Positions 1 through 11,939 of a stretch of DNA of 64,000 nucleotides are shown piece by piece. Positions within the stretch are counted from its first letter, which is position 1. Each line of letters begins with the position of its first letter. The stretch covers positions 248,001 to 312,000 of the forward strand of contig JAQFVV010012446.1 in NCBI GenBank assembly GCA_028023455.1. Direction: 5' to 3'. The notes under the pieces were generated by a model that was given only the letters and a program-made list of their open reading frames with translations, made no database searches and was not told the DNA's origin. The translations under genes were made by a program, and so were the position numbers. The DNA comes from Epiperipatus broadwayi. Its lineage: Eukaryota; Onychophora; Udeonychophora; Euonychophora; Peripatidae.

Positions 1-232
1 TTGGTATGGAGAGTATGATTTCTCGGATCACTCTGAATCCCGTACATTGTGAGAAGAGGTGTTCCAATGTCTCATCGCCATTCATGCAAATGCTGAAAGT
101 AGGGTCTATGTTGTGACCTCATTTGTAAAAGAGGAAGTGATTAGTAGGTAGTCCATTAATGTTGTATTGAATGAGGAAATCTAGGTATTTGGCCTCTAGA
201 CTCCATCTTTTAAAGTTGGATATCAGTTTCTG
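1..232 (-). pseudogene. LINE ORF2 3'-end fragment (C-terminal zinc-knuckle region)
   Basis: Read on the minus strand, this stretch keeps a mostly open frame ending in a C-x8-H-x4-C pattern (ICMNGDETLEHLFSQC). That is the usual C-terminal Cys/His motif after the reverse transcriptase of APE-type non-LTR retrotransposons. The Cys normally two residues before the first visible Cys is a Ser here, and one stop interrupts the upstream frame. The fragment runs off the window edge, so its 5' part is not visible. The family assignment rests only on this motif. Confidence 0.55.
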
Positions 233-235
233 ATT

Positions 236-540
236 ATTGTAATAAAATGTGTAAATATTTGTACTGTGTAAATACTGTGGCAATAATAATCAAGTCAATA
301 ATAATCTTATGACTGTAAATTTATATACTGTGTAAATATTGCATCAATAATCAATCATATGAGTGTAAATGACTATAGATCATATTTTTCAATAATCATA
401 TGACTGTAATCAATAATCACAGGAATGTAAATATTTTCTCCAATGACTACTGCATTAATAATCATCTCAGTAATCATACCACTTTATTTTCTCCAATACT
501 GCATCAGCAATTATCTAAGTGTAAATGTTTTCTCCAATGG
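236..540. repeat. Degenerate AT-rich tandem repeat
   Basis: Variants of a 20-25 bp unit containing 'caataatcat' and 'gtgtaaat' recur about ten times with drift. The two short open frames here are by-products of the repeat. No coding signal is seen. Confidence 0.5.
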
Positions 541-2444
541 CTACTTTGTCAATGTGTTTTTTCGCCTTTTCCAATGTCTGTTGAAATCTGACAATCTCCA
601 TCTTAAATATTCTGAAGCAAGTCTATTTAGTAGTATTGGTTGTTAATTGAAAATGATCTTTCTGATTTCCTGTATATTGCCCAATCCATAATGCTATCTA
701 TTCTTAGCAAATATAGCCATCTTCTTCTTTTTGATTTATTCACCATTCCAAACATATCCCTTGATCTTTGGCAAACTTTATCTTGATATATCCCAAAAAC
801 GTATTGGATAAAACTTTGAAAGTCAATTCAGCCAACAGCTATTCACTTCTATTTTGATTATTCCTCCAGTCAAAATAGCATTATCCTTGATTTTTGTTAT
901 ATTTAGCTTTAGTCTATACTCACAAACAACAAAGCCATATTTCTCTGGTACAAAAAATCAAATCTAAAACTTCTATAGCTTCACTCATTGCAAGTTGTGT
1001 TACAATATTGAATATACAATGTGAGAACACAAAGCTCCCCACCCGTTTACGTATTTGAAGCCAATCTGTATTTTTCTGTGCTACTCTCATTCTGGATATT
1101 TGTAATCTAAATAAGAGTGCAACAGCTTCTCCAAATATAAGAAGACTATCCCTTATTTAACATTCTTTTCCAAAGTTTATCATGACATATAGAATCAAAG
1201 CTTACTGACAATGAATGTTACCATGAAGAGACAGACGTTACTCATTTATTCAGTAGAAGCGTTTCACATTAACATGCAAAAACCTATCTACTAATTAGAA
1301 CACAAATAATAGCGAGAGATACATTTCGTTTTAATAAGAATTATATTCATTTGTACTAAACAGATAAAATTAATTTTACAGAATTTTTAAAATCTTATAG
1401 AAAAAAGAGAAGCATTCTTTAATTTCTTAAAATTCTCTTGAATGTAAATATTAATATGTAAAAAATACTTTAAATAAATCTTAGTACTTTGTAAAATAAA
1501 ACATAATTATTTTTAAATAATACACTATCACGTTATATTAAAATTTAAAATTATGTTTGTTAGAGGGCGTCTTTTTTAAAATAATTTTTTTTACTTGTAA
1601 ATAATAAATTAGCTATGAACTTTGAACTAAAGTATTTTTTGTAAAGAAAGGAAAATTTTATGATCTAAATATTACTTAACCTATTTTATTTATTAAAGTA
1701 TGATTTAAAATTATGACTGCCAAATAATTCGTAATGAATTATGACACTTGGTTACGTTGGATGCCATATATATTTGGCCTACTTTTTTAACCGTCTTAAC
1801 TAATTGGAGATTGTTTCCAGATTAAATTCGTGTATTTATGAAAATTCTTAGCCAGTTTTTCTTTTCTTTTTTTTTTTTTGTAAATATATTATATTGTTCT
1901 AAATTCACTCTTGAAAGGGAGGTAGGGGCCATTTTGATTAATGCTATTTCTATTGATCAGCATACTTTTAAGATAATTTATTCTAGCATCCGAATATCGA
2001 GAGAGATATTATTAAGATTATTAGTCAAACAGTGTTTTTGTGTAGGTGTATATGGATGAATTCCTATACTTAAAGAATTACAAATTTCAATTCCTTTCAA
2101 TGAATACCAATCTATTGCAAAATGAAATTTCTCAATTTCTCTTCCCTTAAACTTCCATCAAATTAATTTCTTTTATCCATCCATCTCACATATATTCTGG
2201 ATATATTGTAATAACATCTATTTAAAACATTAGCCTTTTCATTCATTGCCATTTGGCAATGCGTCTAGCTCACTTTTTAATTTTGTTTTAATAACATTAG
2301 GTACTGAGTAATTTTTATTAAACCTATCAATACTCATTCAATCCTGCTTTATTAAATTCAAAAGAAGACATTCCTTATTTTGTTAGCTGTCTGCACTCTC
2401 GGTATATGACTTCTATAAAATCTCCAAATATAAACCTTAATAAT
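541..2444. other. AT-rich stretch without recognised gene
   Basis: No frame longer than about 70 codons, no recognisable protein motif and no convincing repeat. It is plain AT-rich intergenic sequence. Confidence 0.4.
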
Positions 2445-3169
2445 AAACAATATCAAAGTATTTTTATATTGGACTATTTCCATCATGTAATATGTGTGTT
2501 GAATACCTTTAGAAAAGTTTACTTTTATTTAAATATTCCAAATGCATTCAAATGTTAGTAATATCACAACAAACAGGTTAGTATATGCACTAACTGTTAG
2601 TAATATTACAGCAAACAGATTAGTATATGCACAACGTTTTGAGAGGTATTTTCTCCCCTATTCTTCAGGGTGTTGCTGGCCTGACCAGTGACAGTACTAG
2701 CATGGGATTCAAACCTGGGTCCTTAGATTCTTGATTATTAAATTTTAAGGTAACCCTCTAACCAACTGAGCCAGTTGGTTAGAGGGTTACCTTAAAATTC
2801 AATAATCAAGAATCTAAGGACCCAGGTTTGAATCCCATGCTATATTGTCACTGGTCAGGCCAGCAACACCCTGAAGAAGAGGGGAGAAAATACCTCTCAA
2901 AATGTTGTGCATATACTAATCTGTTTGCTGTGATATTACTAACAGTTAGTGCATATACTAAGTTGTTTGCTGTGATATTACTAACAGTTGGTGCATATAA
3001 TAACCTGTTTGCTGTGATATTACTAACAGTTGAATGCATTTGGAATATTTAAATAAAATTAAACTTTTCTAAAGACTTTCAACACACATATTAGATGGAA
3101 ATAGTCCAATATAAAAATACAGCTAGAACACCATCATCACAAACCTTCAGGAAAACAATATCAAAGTAT
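2445..3169. mobile_element. Large foldback element: head-to-head tRNA-type SINE pair with 17-bp target duplication
   Basis: Two arms of about 300 bp (about 2462-2765 and 2770-3115) are inverted copies of each other around 'accaactgagccagttggt'. Each arm reads outward from an A-box-like segment (GAGCCAGTTGGTTAGAGG) to a B-box-like GGTTTGAATCCC, as in a tRNA-derived SINE. The outer parts carry tandem copies of a roughly 45 bp unit with 'tttgctgtgatattactaac'. The whole is flanked by the exact 17-bp repeat AAACAATATCAAAGTAT at 2445-2461 and 3153-3169. The open frames inside are shadows of the palindrome. Confidence 0.75.
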
Positions 3170-3365
3170 ATTTATTACAAATCTCATTTTCCAATTTGTC
3201 TCATAATTTATTTTGTTATTAATTTTTGTTACCAAATGTAATTTATCCAAGTGAGTAGGGAAAAAACATATCAAAATTTAGTATTTATTTACACGTTTAT
3301 ATATAAAAAATTTATAAAAGAAAATATTATAGAATATAACATAAAAATAATAACAAAACTGAATA

Positions 3366-3391
3366 ATGATAATAATAATAATAATAATAAG
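3366..3391. repeat. (TAA)n microsatellite
   Basis: A run of about eight TAA units in AT-rich sequence. No gene is near it. Confidence 0.8.
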
Positions 3392-3721
3392 TCCTTTATT
3401 TTTTCATGTCATTCTTTATGATTTGTCCAAATGTTATGAGTTTCGTCTAGATTTATTTGCTTTTCTGACAAAATATAATGCTAAATTTTTATTACATTAT
3501 CCAAATGTTCTTTATTTAGTTTATTAAGAGATTTTATTTCTTTTAGTAAATTAAAACACGCTCGCGATTGATGCCAAAAGTTTGAAAGTCGCACAAATAC
3601 CGGAAGTACTATATCATTAAATCATTCGATTATTTTAATTTGACATTTTTCATTTACCAAAAATTTCAAATTACCAGATTACTCTAAAATTGTATCTAAC
3701 ATATATGGATTTTATTATTAT

Positions 3722-3862
3722 TATTTACAACTGTCAAACTCACTTCATCCACAACTTTGACACCATCCACCCCTAATGATTAGTAATAATCATTATTGTA
3801 TTTATCTGAGATGGATGGTGTCAAAGTTGTGGGTGAAGTGAGTTTGACAGTTGTAAATAAAA
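3722..3862. mobile_element. Small foldback/MITE-like inverted repeat
   Basis: Arms of about 50 bp (3722-3772 and 3810-3862) are near-perfect inverted copies: 'ttacaactgtcaaactcact' on the left is matched by 'agtgagtttgacagttgtaa' on the right. They surround a loop of about 40 bp. Size and structure fit a short non-autonomous DNA transposon or a hairpin-forming repeat. No target duplication was identified. Confidence 0.6.
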
Positions 3863-3904
3863 ATGTACCAATTTACTATAGATAAATACTCTTTATATAA
3901 TAGA

Positions 3905-3998
3905 GATATATGAGAGAGGATGATCTGGGCCAACTGATGGGTGCTGGTTCAGCATGAAATGCACCTTGGGAGTCATTTGTCTTTTGTAGTATCTTTAT
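3905..3998 (+). repeat. SINE family 3, partial copy
   Basis: The segment 'gctggttcagcatgaaatgc' and its surroundings recur in diverged form near 12820, 53800 (minus strand), 63600 (minus strand) and 63640. This is a partial dispersed copy without the B-box part seen in longer copies. Confidence 0.5.
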
Positions 3999-5255
3999 TT
4001 ATATGAATTTAAAAAGAACATGAAAGCATGGAGGTTGTTTAATATATCTATTATTATTTATTATAAATTAGTATTTAACAAATAAACATTTTAATTATCT
4101 TCATGCTTGTAAGCACATGCTTTCCACTGACACATTTTTTCATTTCATACATGTAAGTGAAATATGTATTTATAATAAGTCAAAAAATACAGATAATTCT
4201 AGAAACTTTAAATCCCTTTATTTTAACTTTGCAAAATATTATATATATCTGAAAATAAATGAAAATTAACTTGTTAATCTAATCGACTCAATGGATTTAA
4301 ACTATAATTACTAATAAATTTAGTACAGAATAAAATGTCCTTTCAATTACAATGCTGAATGATATTTTGAAAAAAAAAACGTTTGACAGAATCTTACATT
4401 CATAGGAAAAGAGCACTAAAATAAAATATTTAAATAACTAGAATAGGAATAAAATGGCGACAACTAAAAAATTTAAAACTGTAAATAATGAATGACATGA
4501 GTACACGTCTGATTAAAATCCAAACAATACTGCATAGTGAAATGGGATAAATAAAGTGTAAAAATGTATTCATAAAAATTAAGATAAAGTGCGAATCTAT
4601 TACAGAGAGAAATAATTGAATGAAGAATAGAATGGAATGTTTTGATAGAAAAAAATCCAAATACTTTTCAGAGAAAATACTACAATTGAAGCACAAAGCT
4701 AAATCATTTCATAGTATGGTAACTTCGTATTTAAAACACAGGACCTAATCACATTGTTTAATTCCAAGTGCAGTAAAGAGTTAAAAATTAACATTATAAA
4801 ATATACAATCTATATAGGTTTCATTAATTAAAATCCATTTACAAAGCAATAATATTAGCTGAGCTGTAGGAACAAAGAAAATCAAAAAAGAAAATTTGAT
4901 ACAAGTTTTGTGATCACTATATAAATCAAATCGCATACATATGAATATTAAACACATTGTGGAATATTTAATTTTTTAGTTAACAGTAAGTGCCATCTTG
5001 AGTCTCTTCCACAACATTATTTTTCTGAAACATTTCATAATTTTGTTTATTTATTACTAATCATTAATTTCCATCTTCAAAAACATTTTATCAAGAATAG
5101 TTTAATAACATTGCATAAATTTTTGAACTGTTTTGAAATAATATTTATAACTTAAATACAGTCTGTCTTCCTAAGAAATGTCACAAATTAGTTCATCGTA
5201 AAATGGGTGTTAAATTACTTAGAAATAGTAAAAAAGAAGTAGAGAGTCATGTATT
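3999..5255. other. AT-rich stretch without recognised gene
   Basis: An 88-codon minus-strand frame at 4430-4696 is low in complexity (I, F, L, S) and shows no domain. It looks like a chance frame in AT-rich DNA. Nothing else was recognised. Confidence 0.4.
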
Positions 5256-6112
5256 AGATGCACATGTCAGGTTGGTAAGGAATGCAATTCAAGGAGAAAT
5301 GGGATGAAGATTTTAAAAGAGATGCAAAAAGTAAAATGAAAATGTTCATTAGATTGCAATTCATGGATAGAAATAGACTAGCCAAAATAGTTATTTAATT
5401 GGATTATGAGTAAAGATCAGGAAACAAGATGGGTGGGAAAGGTGGTATGGTATGCAGAAGATTTGGATAAAGAATTTATGTCAGTATATGGGATGATTTT
5501 GTTAGGAGGATTGTTGAATGTTATAGCTGTAAGTAATGAAATAGAAGAATAGATGCATTAATAAAGAGTAGGGAGTTGGAGAGTAAAAAAAGTTTGAATA
5601 TATATAGAAGTAAATGGAATATTGGGTGCGAGTTAATTTATGATAATAGCAAGGAAAGTAGTTTATTGTTTAAAATTGGAACAGGATCTTTAGCAGCAAG
5701 GGTATACATATAAATGGGAAAATGTGAGTGACTTAATTTGTAAGTTGTATAAGAAAGGCATAGAAAATATTAGGCATCTGTTAACTGAATGTAAATGCCT
5801 GAAAACAGAAAGATGACAAATAATGAAGTTGCGGAAGAATAAATATAAACAAAGTGATTATACAGAAAGTGTGTTATATGCTGGATTTGGGGAAAAAGAA
5901 GGGGGATTTAGATATAAACGCTATGGAGATTACAAAGATTATGTTGTGCAAATGGGATGGAGCAGGATAGAAAAGAATATGGAAAAACTTAGGGCAGGGA
6001 ATGAAAAGGGAAGGTAAAGTGGTTAACAGGTTGCTCTGGACATAATGGCTAAGAGATTCCTGATACTGCAAGAGGAATCACAGAGCATCACATCACATTA
6101 CATCACATACAT
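5256..6112 (+). pseudogene. LINE 3' fragment with (CATCA)n tail
   Basis: This is the same LINE family as the fragment at 32640-33231. Shared text includes 'gcagaagatttggataaagaatttatgtcagtata' in interrupted form, 'aaatgggaaaat' and 'ggcatagaaaatattaggcatctgtta'. The C-terminal zinc-knuckle region reads [19 protein letters not shown], so the second Cys of the motif is Tyr. Stops and indels break the frame. It ends near 6110 in CATCACATCACATTACATC, typical of LINE 3' termini with short tandem tails. It directly abuts the duplicated RNF111-like block that begins at about 6112. Confidence 0.65.
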
Positions 6113-6178
6113 TGAAAAATGTTATCTTGCAATCAAGTTTTTTCTTTTACCCTAACTAAATATTTTAATTCACTAAAA

Positions 6179-6184
6179 TTTATT
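6179..6184 (-). promoter_or_regulatory. Poly(A) signal AATAAA, pseudogene copy
   Basis: A minus-strand AATAAA about 165 nt past the former stop. It is conserved at the matching site of the intact gene (21883-21888). Confidence 0.35.
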
Positions 6185-6346
6185 ATGACTATTTTTATCA
6201 TTTCTTTAAAAAAAAAGTATCTTTCTGAATCACATTATTTTAATCATGTGCAATAATAACACTCGCAAAAAATAAATATATATTATTTACATCAAACATT
6301 TATAGTTTTTATTAATATAAGCATAGTGGATTAATGAAAGAATGTG

Positions 6347-6558
6347 TTAGAATGCGTGACATTTTTCTGCTTCAATTGCTATTTGGCATATTGGATAATG
6401 TTTAGTAATTGCAAGCCATCGGACCACACACACATATGGAAGAGATGCATGCAAGACAATCTCCTAACAGTTTCCTCTTCTTTAAATTCTGACAAGCAAG
6501 TGGAGCAGTTTTCCAAGGGTTCAGCAGATAGTCTACGAACTTCCTCATTTCGCGGAAT
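6347..6558 (-). pseudogene. Exon 8 copy: RING-H2 exon with frameshift
   Basis: It aligns end to end with the intact RING exon (22071-22283) but is 1 nt shorter (212 against 213). One base is missing in the CACACA run near 6430, just after the codons for the RING His-x2-His. After this the frame reads HMCVWSDGLQ and meets a TAG. Independently, the seventh zinc ligand is changed: the CPIC motif would read YPIC even if the frame were kept. The acceptor AG at 6559-6560 is intact. The open frame on the opposite strand is a shadow. Confidence 0.9.
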
Positions 6559-8884
6559 CTAAAAATAAAGGTTATAGAACATAAAAAGATATGCAACAAT
6601 TTAAATTAGATAGAAATTTGCAATAGTAAACATTTTATAAAAATCAATATATATTTTACTAAAAATAAAATATGTATATACTTTTTAAACAAATGGCAAA
6701 ACATAAGAAATTTAAACTTTTTATTGTTGAAAGAAACAAGTGTAAGCATTTGGTCCAATGAACCTATAAACAATCGTCTTTTTTCTTAGTAATATTTTAT
6801 AATCTGTAGCAGGGATTCTCAACCTGGGGTACCCAAAATATCAAGAGATATGAAAAGATTGTCTGGAATTATGGTGATTAGTAAGTAGATAAGTTTATTA
6901 GGCTACATTAATACATTTCATAAAAGTTATCAATATTTCCGGATTATTCCACTTTGTACCCTCTGTCAACCACCCTAGTAATCTTTTAGATCGCATTTCA
7001 GGTATGGACACAATGAGATTGCATAGACTGGTTGCTATGTCTTAGGGTTCAATTAAGTTGAACCAGTAAGATAGCAATAAATTAAAATAACTCATTTAAT
7101 ATTTCTATAGATATTTTAATAACTAGTTTCTACTACACGAAAATACAATTATTATAATAATATATACACATAAGATTTCACTCAGTTTATTTACATTAAA
7201 CATAATATTGTTTTATTTTACCAGTCCTTATTTTATATATTGCTACAGTAGCCATTTTACCTACTTTTTTTTTTACTACGGATTTCATTTATCCTGAAGG
7301 CTGTGTACTGGTAACATCCCGGGAACTGAGAGCAATAAATCTCTGCCACCAGTTTTATACTATATCCCTTTATTGGGCATATATTCTGGAAATCATAATT
7401 TACGGCAGCGCCCTCTAGTGTTGTGTGGAGAAGAATTTTACGTTATGCGGTAAGTGCAAACCAATGTATATTACATATATAGCACTGGTACAAGATCTAA
7501 TAATATAAAAGTCTGGTTAAAATTCGAGATAGCTAGTGAAACTGTCAGTTTGGTGCCCAAAATTGTCCATTTGGTGCCACTCATCCAGGCTTGCCTCAAT
7601 GGCATCTGCACTGCCTGTGCATGCGTACCACATGATACACTTTCCAATTGCTTATTTCTTATTATAAGAAATAGGGAGTACTATAATTTATTAGAAGACA
7701 AGGAGGTACAAGGGCTAAAACAGTTGGGAACACCCACCCTATAGAAATCATTCAAGATAATATATTGCTACACGTCATTATTGTCAATTGATTTATTTCC
7801 GCTACAGTTTCCGGTAAAATTCAGTTCTCTGATCGACATAATAGTTATCTAACAGTAGAATGATAAAATGTAGTGCAGACAAACAACAAATGATATCGGA
7901 AACAAAACTAAAAAGACAGCTATTGTTAACGAAGTTCAGGAAAAATAGAGAGATAATGGGAGAAATATTTACAACATAAAATTCAATTCTTAACACCATT
8001 AAAATAACTTCAAATATTTCAATGACATCAAATTATTGGAAAATGTTATATAAAAATAAATAATTACCAAACACAGGCCGATAATTAAAAGACATAATTC
8101 AAATCTCTCCATTTAATAAATATATTCTTCTTTTCTTCAAAGTCACAGAATTGAATGGCAACTGGATTAAACATCAAGGCGATTCTTTTCCAAGACTATC
8201 ACCTTAGAAGTGTTCATGCTTTAACATCATCTAATAATTTTTCCATTAATACATTTTATATTTATTTGTAAACTATACATACTTTCAATATGAAACACAG
8301 CCATTTATTTTTTAATAATACTTTTTGATTCAGCTTTTTGTTTGTTTATTGAAATTTAGTCTAAATTTTACTCCTTCCATTTTCCCATGTTCATATTTAC
8401 ATATGCCATAATTCAAATCAAAAGATTTGATATAATTTTTCCGTATTCTGCAGCAAAATTTTAACTTGTTATAATCTCGCACAACCTTGATTATCAGTTC
8501 GAAAAGACAATTTTGTCTTATGAATACATACAGACATATATGACTTTACAAGCAACTTATACTAAGCTTCAGTGTTGGAAGGACTTTTTTTGTTGTTTTA
8601 TTTTTTGCTAACTCTTGAATATCCTGCCACCTCACTGACTAAGCCAGTAAGAAAAACCGATCTGGTGTTGAGGATATTTGAGAAAGCTCTTTATAAAACA
8701 TTTGTAATAGAAGAGTGTTTAAATTAGGTCATGTGACCTCTGACTTGATTTATTTGTTCTTTTATTTTTTGCTATTAAGCCTTTGGCATTTTTATATGGC
8801 TAAAGCTATTAATATATTGTGTATCTGAACTTAGTTCATTACCATATGACTATTTAAGTTAGATAGCTGGATTTGAAGACATAT

Positions 8885-9023
8885 GGATGTCTGAAAATTT
8901 CAGATTTTCTACTTAATAGTTATCCGTTAGATAAAGTGCTGGGCTTCTAGTATTTTTAAGCTAATGTTCGAAAATCTTGAGGAGCTCTGACAATAGGTTT
9001 GTTGTCTGGGTCCTTTCTAAATT
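8885..9023 (-). pseudogene. Exon 7 copy with nonsense change
   Basis: It begins at the conserved acceptor TTTAATCAG and keeps the start of the intact exon, but the Trp codon TGG is TAG here (AATTTAGAAAGG). Similarity is clear through 'AGAGCTCCTCAAGA' and then fades with further stops. The 3' boundary is approximate because homology decays before the donor. Confidence 0.7.
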
Positions 9024-9024
9024 C

Positions 9025-10120
9025 TGATTAAAAAATAGATATGTATACTTTTTATTAAATAATTTCTAATAATTATTTTTTATTCCATATATAATTATTA
9101 ATTATACATTTGACAAAGTTTCATAATTACTTGTTAAATGTAGAGTTGAACAATCCCACACATACAAAACACATTAATAAATTTTTTAACTACAAATGTA
9201 ATGGTAAAGCTTAAATAAAATCCAATGACGTGAAAGCAATGATAAATATTCATTATCCATTAGCGATATTGCACTTTAGATTTCTTTCACTGAGTGCAAA
9301 TTATAATCCATCAATATCATAATGTTAGAAGTTTGTGGGCAGAAAGTCACGGACGTGAAATGGCCCAGCAGCTCTAATACGAAGCACCTAAACTACTACT
9401 CTGCAAAATAATTACAAATAAGGAAACAAACTTTTTTAAAATTAATTCATTAAAATGTAAGTAAAAAAGGTTATTATGAAACAGTACTATTGTACTTAGC
9501 AGTTTAAAATCTGACTTTATTACAATATTTAAACAAAAACAATTTAAAGATGATAAATTAATATAGCATCTGTAGAAATTGTCAGAAAATATGGCAAGAT
9601 TTATAAAACAATGTAATGATCTTTCAATTGAATACCTACATTCCTATTATTTAATTAATTCAAAACATTTTTCAGGTGGAACTGATCGATTATTAATCAT
9701 TTACTGATGAGTAGATTTTATTTATCAGAAAATGCCTTTATAGATAAATAAAACATGGAAAAGAACAATTATTGCTTTGTATCTATTTTCTAAAATATAA
9801 TTTCGTAAATGTTTAACATTCCTTTCTAAACAGCTTTATTCAAAATATGTCTACATATCCACAGTTTCGTTTATCTTGGTTTAAAAGTTAAATAAGGGGT
9901 AAAAAGAATAAAAATTAATGAAAAATAGTTTAAACTTTTGCATTTAGTATTTTTGTTTATAGTGCTACAAATGCGTGTTTATGTTTAAACGGATATTATT
10001 CATTAATATCGGTATCTATATCATGGCTTGAAAATAGATGACCGAAATATGAAAAAACTACAGTACCTATTCACATTAAGCAGTAAATATATCACGTCAC
10101 ATTGTTCCCTATAATTTATA
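9025..10120. other. AT-rich intron-like stretch
   Basis: In the intact gene this interval holds exon 6 and its copies. Here I found no match to the exon 6 core (PPAINIPP coding text on the minus strand) and nothing else recognisable. Confidence 0.4.
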
Positions 10121-10124
10121 TACT

Positions 10125-10242
10125 CTGTGCGGGATAGCGCAGTTGTAGTCTATCGGAGCCTGACATGGAGATTCTAAAGTCGATTCCGATGCTGCGACTA
10201 CAACTTCTTAAGAACTCTGGAACAATAAAGTCATTCTAATAT
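10125..10242 (+). repeat. SINE family 2, tRNA-like
   Basis: The head has an A-box-like TAGCGCAGTTG and a B-box-like GTCGATTCC. The 3' domain reads 'aagaactctggaacaataaagtcatt' with breaks. A related tail, 'tgaactcc..aacgata.a.tcat', occurs at 46690-46790 and 55915-56005. It is followed by a short TA-rich tail. Confidence 0.55.
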
Positions 10243-10649
10243 ATATATATAGGTATAAATGATAATTACGGTTGTGTATGTATATGTAACATATATATAT
10301 ATGATCAATTTTCTGACTGACGTTTATGTAAACAAAAACGCTTGTTTTGGAGGTTTTGGTAAAGCTCCAACTATTGATCATAAATACAAGCGATAGCAAG
10401 TTTACGTATATAAAACTTGTTTTTGTTTTTCATATATATATGTAAGGCATGTAGGATTATTGCTCAGGAATAAGATCGAGCATCACAATCTATCCATAAC
10501 CCCCCTTCCCGGGATCCCAAAATGGATACTCTACCAACAGCGCCAAACTGTGCAGGGTATTCATATCTAGGTTTCAAATCAACACAGCTGATGCATAAAT
10601 AATTACCATGAACAAAATATTCAATATTCTATATTATTTTTACAATCAC

Positions 10650-10863
10650 CTTTGCAAATATAAAGTGTGTTCGTCGTATCCATTTCTTTTCAACTTGTCT
10701 AGGTACTGTGCAGTCACTGATAAGAACGGGCATGTCGGAGTATTGATAGCCGCATTAGGATAGAAAGAATCATAATAATGATGAGGATGAATTTCTTGCA
10801 TAGGAGAATATGACTGAAGGAAGCCAACGTGATGGTCAGGATTCAAGTGCGCTGGTTGTTGCT
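10650..10863 (-). pseudogene. Exon 5 copy (frame open, splice sites intact)
   Basis: It has the same length as the intact exon 5 (214 nt) and the same phases, acceptor TTTTTCAG and donor AG|GTGATT. The encoded His-rich stretch ([11 protein letters not shown]) is unchanged, with about a dozen substitutions elsewhere, mostly in the second half. It is the only copy-1 exon without a visible lesion, but it sits upstream of two broken exons. Confidence 0.8.
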
Positions 10864-11029
10864 CTGAAAAATTCAAATGGAAAATGTTATATAAATTGGT
10901 CGATTACAAGAATTATGATATGAAATTATAAAAATGGTATAAATGCCTGTGAATGTCTAAGAATATAACATATTTCGTTCATCAAACAAAAAATAATAAT
11001 GAGAATTATGGGATTATTTTTATTTCTTG

Positions 11030-11236
11030 CAAAACAAAGGAAATAAAAAATTTATTCATCATGAAAAAAGTCAACATATTAAAGATAAAATTAATACAAA
11101 AGCTAAAACTTTTTAAAACATTATTGCGAAAACAATTAATTCCAAATAATATTAAAAAATTTTAGCTTTTATATCAATTTTATTTTTAATATGTTGATTT
11201 TTTTCAAGATGAATAAATTTTTTATTTCTCTAGCTA
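11030..11236. repeat. Inverted repeat at the duplication breakpoint
   Basis: The left arm at about 11032-11106 and the right arm at about 11162-11236 are inverted copies of about 72 bp; 'aaaaaatttattcatcatga' on the left matches 'tcaagatgaataaatttttt' on the right. The left arm belongs to the duplicated RNF111-like intron (compare 33720-33790). The right arm therefore lies just outside the duplicated block and copies it in reverse. Confidence 0.75.
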
Positions 11237-11935
11237 AGCATTTATCATAAAGCTTGTTGAGGAATCGGCAATCCTCATTGTTTATAACTTACAAGCTTAA
11301 GAGAATAGGGTCATGTGATCTATATGACTCTTATTTTGACTATTTAATGTTTCAAATAACTTACAAATTTTAAAGAGTGTTATGATTTTTTTTTAAATAA
11401 AAACTAAGATAAAATTTTAATAACGGGAATATATTATAGAGCCTTTATGGCAAATAATAAATAACTGTATTTTTATTTATTTAAAAAAATTTAGATTTAT
11501 TGATAATAGGTATTTACAAAAGTTGTCTATGGTAGTTATAAATGTTTATATTGTTATAAGTTCTCCAAGAGTTTGTATACAATGAGGCGAGATCTGAGGT
11601 GAGATCTGATTTGTTTGTTTAATCAGATACATATATATTTTTTTAAATTTGAACTGCATACATATATAAACCTGTATATATATTGCATAATATAATGTAT
11701 TTTGATTAGAATGATTTGATTGTTGGTGGGCGGAGCATTTGCCCACTATGGTCATGTGAAATTAAGAGCTACCTGTCTACATTGAAGTGCCTGATAAGCT
11801 GGGTCCATGCATGATGGAAATCTACATGACGAATAAAACAAAACCACCCACATATATGTTCAGAATGTACTATTTAGAAGCAATAAGGAATTATCAACAT
11901 TTGTAATGAGAAAAATGTGTAAAATGTAAGAACTA
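11237..11935. other. AT-rich stretch without recognised gene
   Basis: Only short chance frames are present. No motif or repeat was identified. Confidence 0.4.
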
Positions 11936-11939
11936 TTAT

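Larger units (their letters stand above)
6112..11146 (-). pseudogene. Partial, broken duplicate of the Arkadia/RNF111-like gene (3' exons only)
   Basis: This block is collinear with the 3' part of the intact gene (21800-25080 and 33230-33830) in both exons and introns, so it arose by DNA duplication and is not a processed copy. It holds homologues of exon 5 (10650-10863), exon 7 (about 8885-9023) and exon 8 (6347-6558). Exons 1-4 are missing and I see no copy of exon 6. Homology stops at about 11146, a few bases from where the exon 4 donor would lie, and beyond it is a fold-back of the adjacent sequence. The last two exons carry disabling changes, so no RING ligase can be made. About 450 bp of intron at 7040-7490 has no match in the other copy. 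Confidence 0.85.

Noticed and set aside
2828-3052. Overlapping plus and minus frames of 74 and 63 codons
   Set aside because: Both are by-products of the SINE palindrome and its internal tandem repeat.
4430-4696. 88-codon minus-strand frame
   Set aside because: Low complexity and hydrophobic by composition only; no family resemblance and no supporting context.
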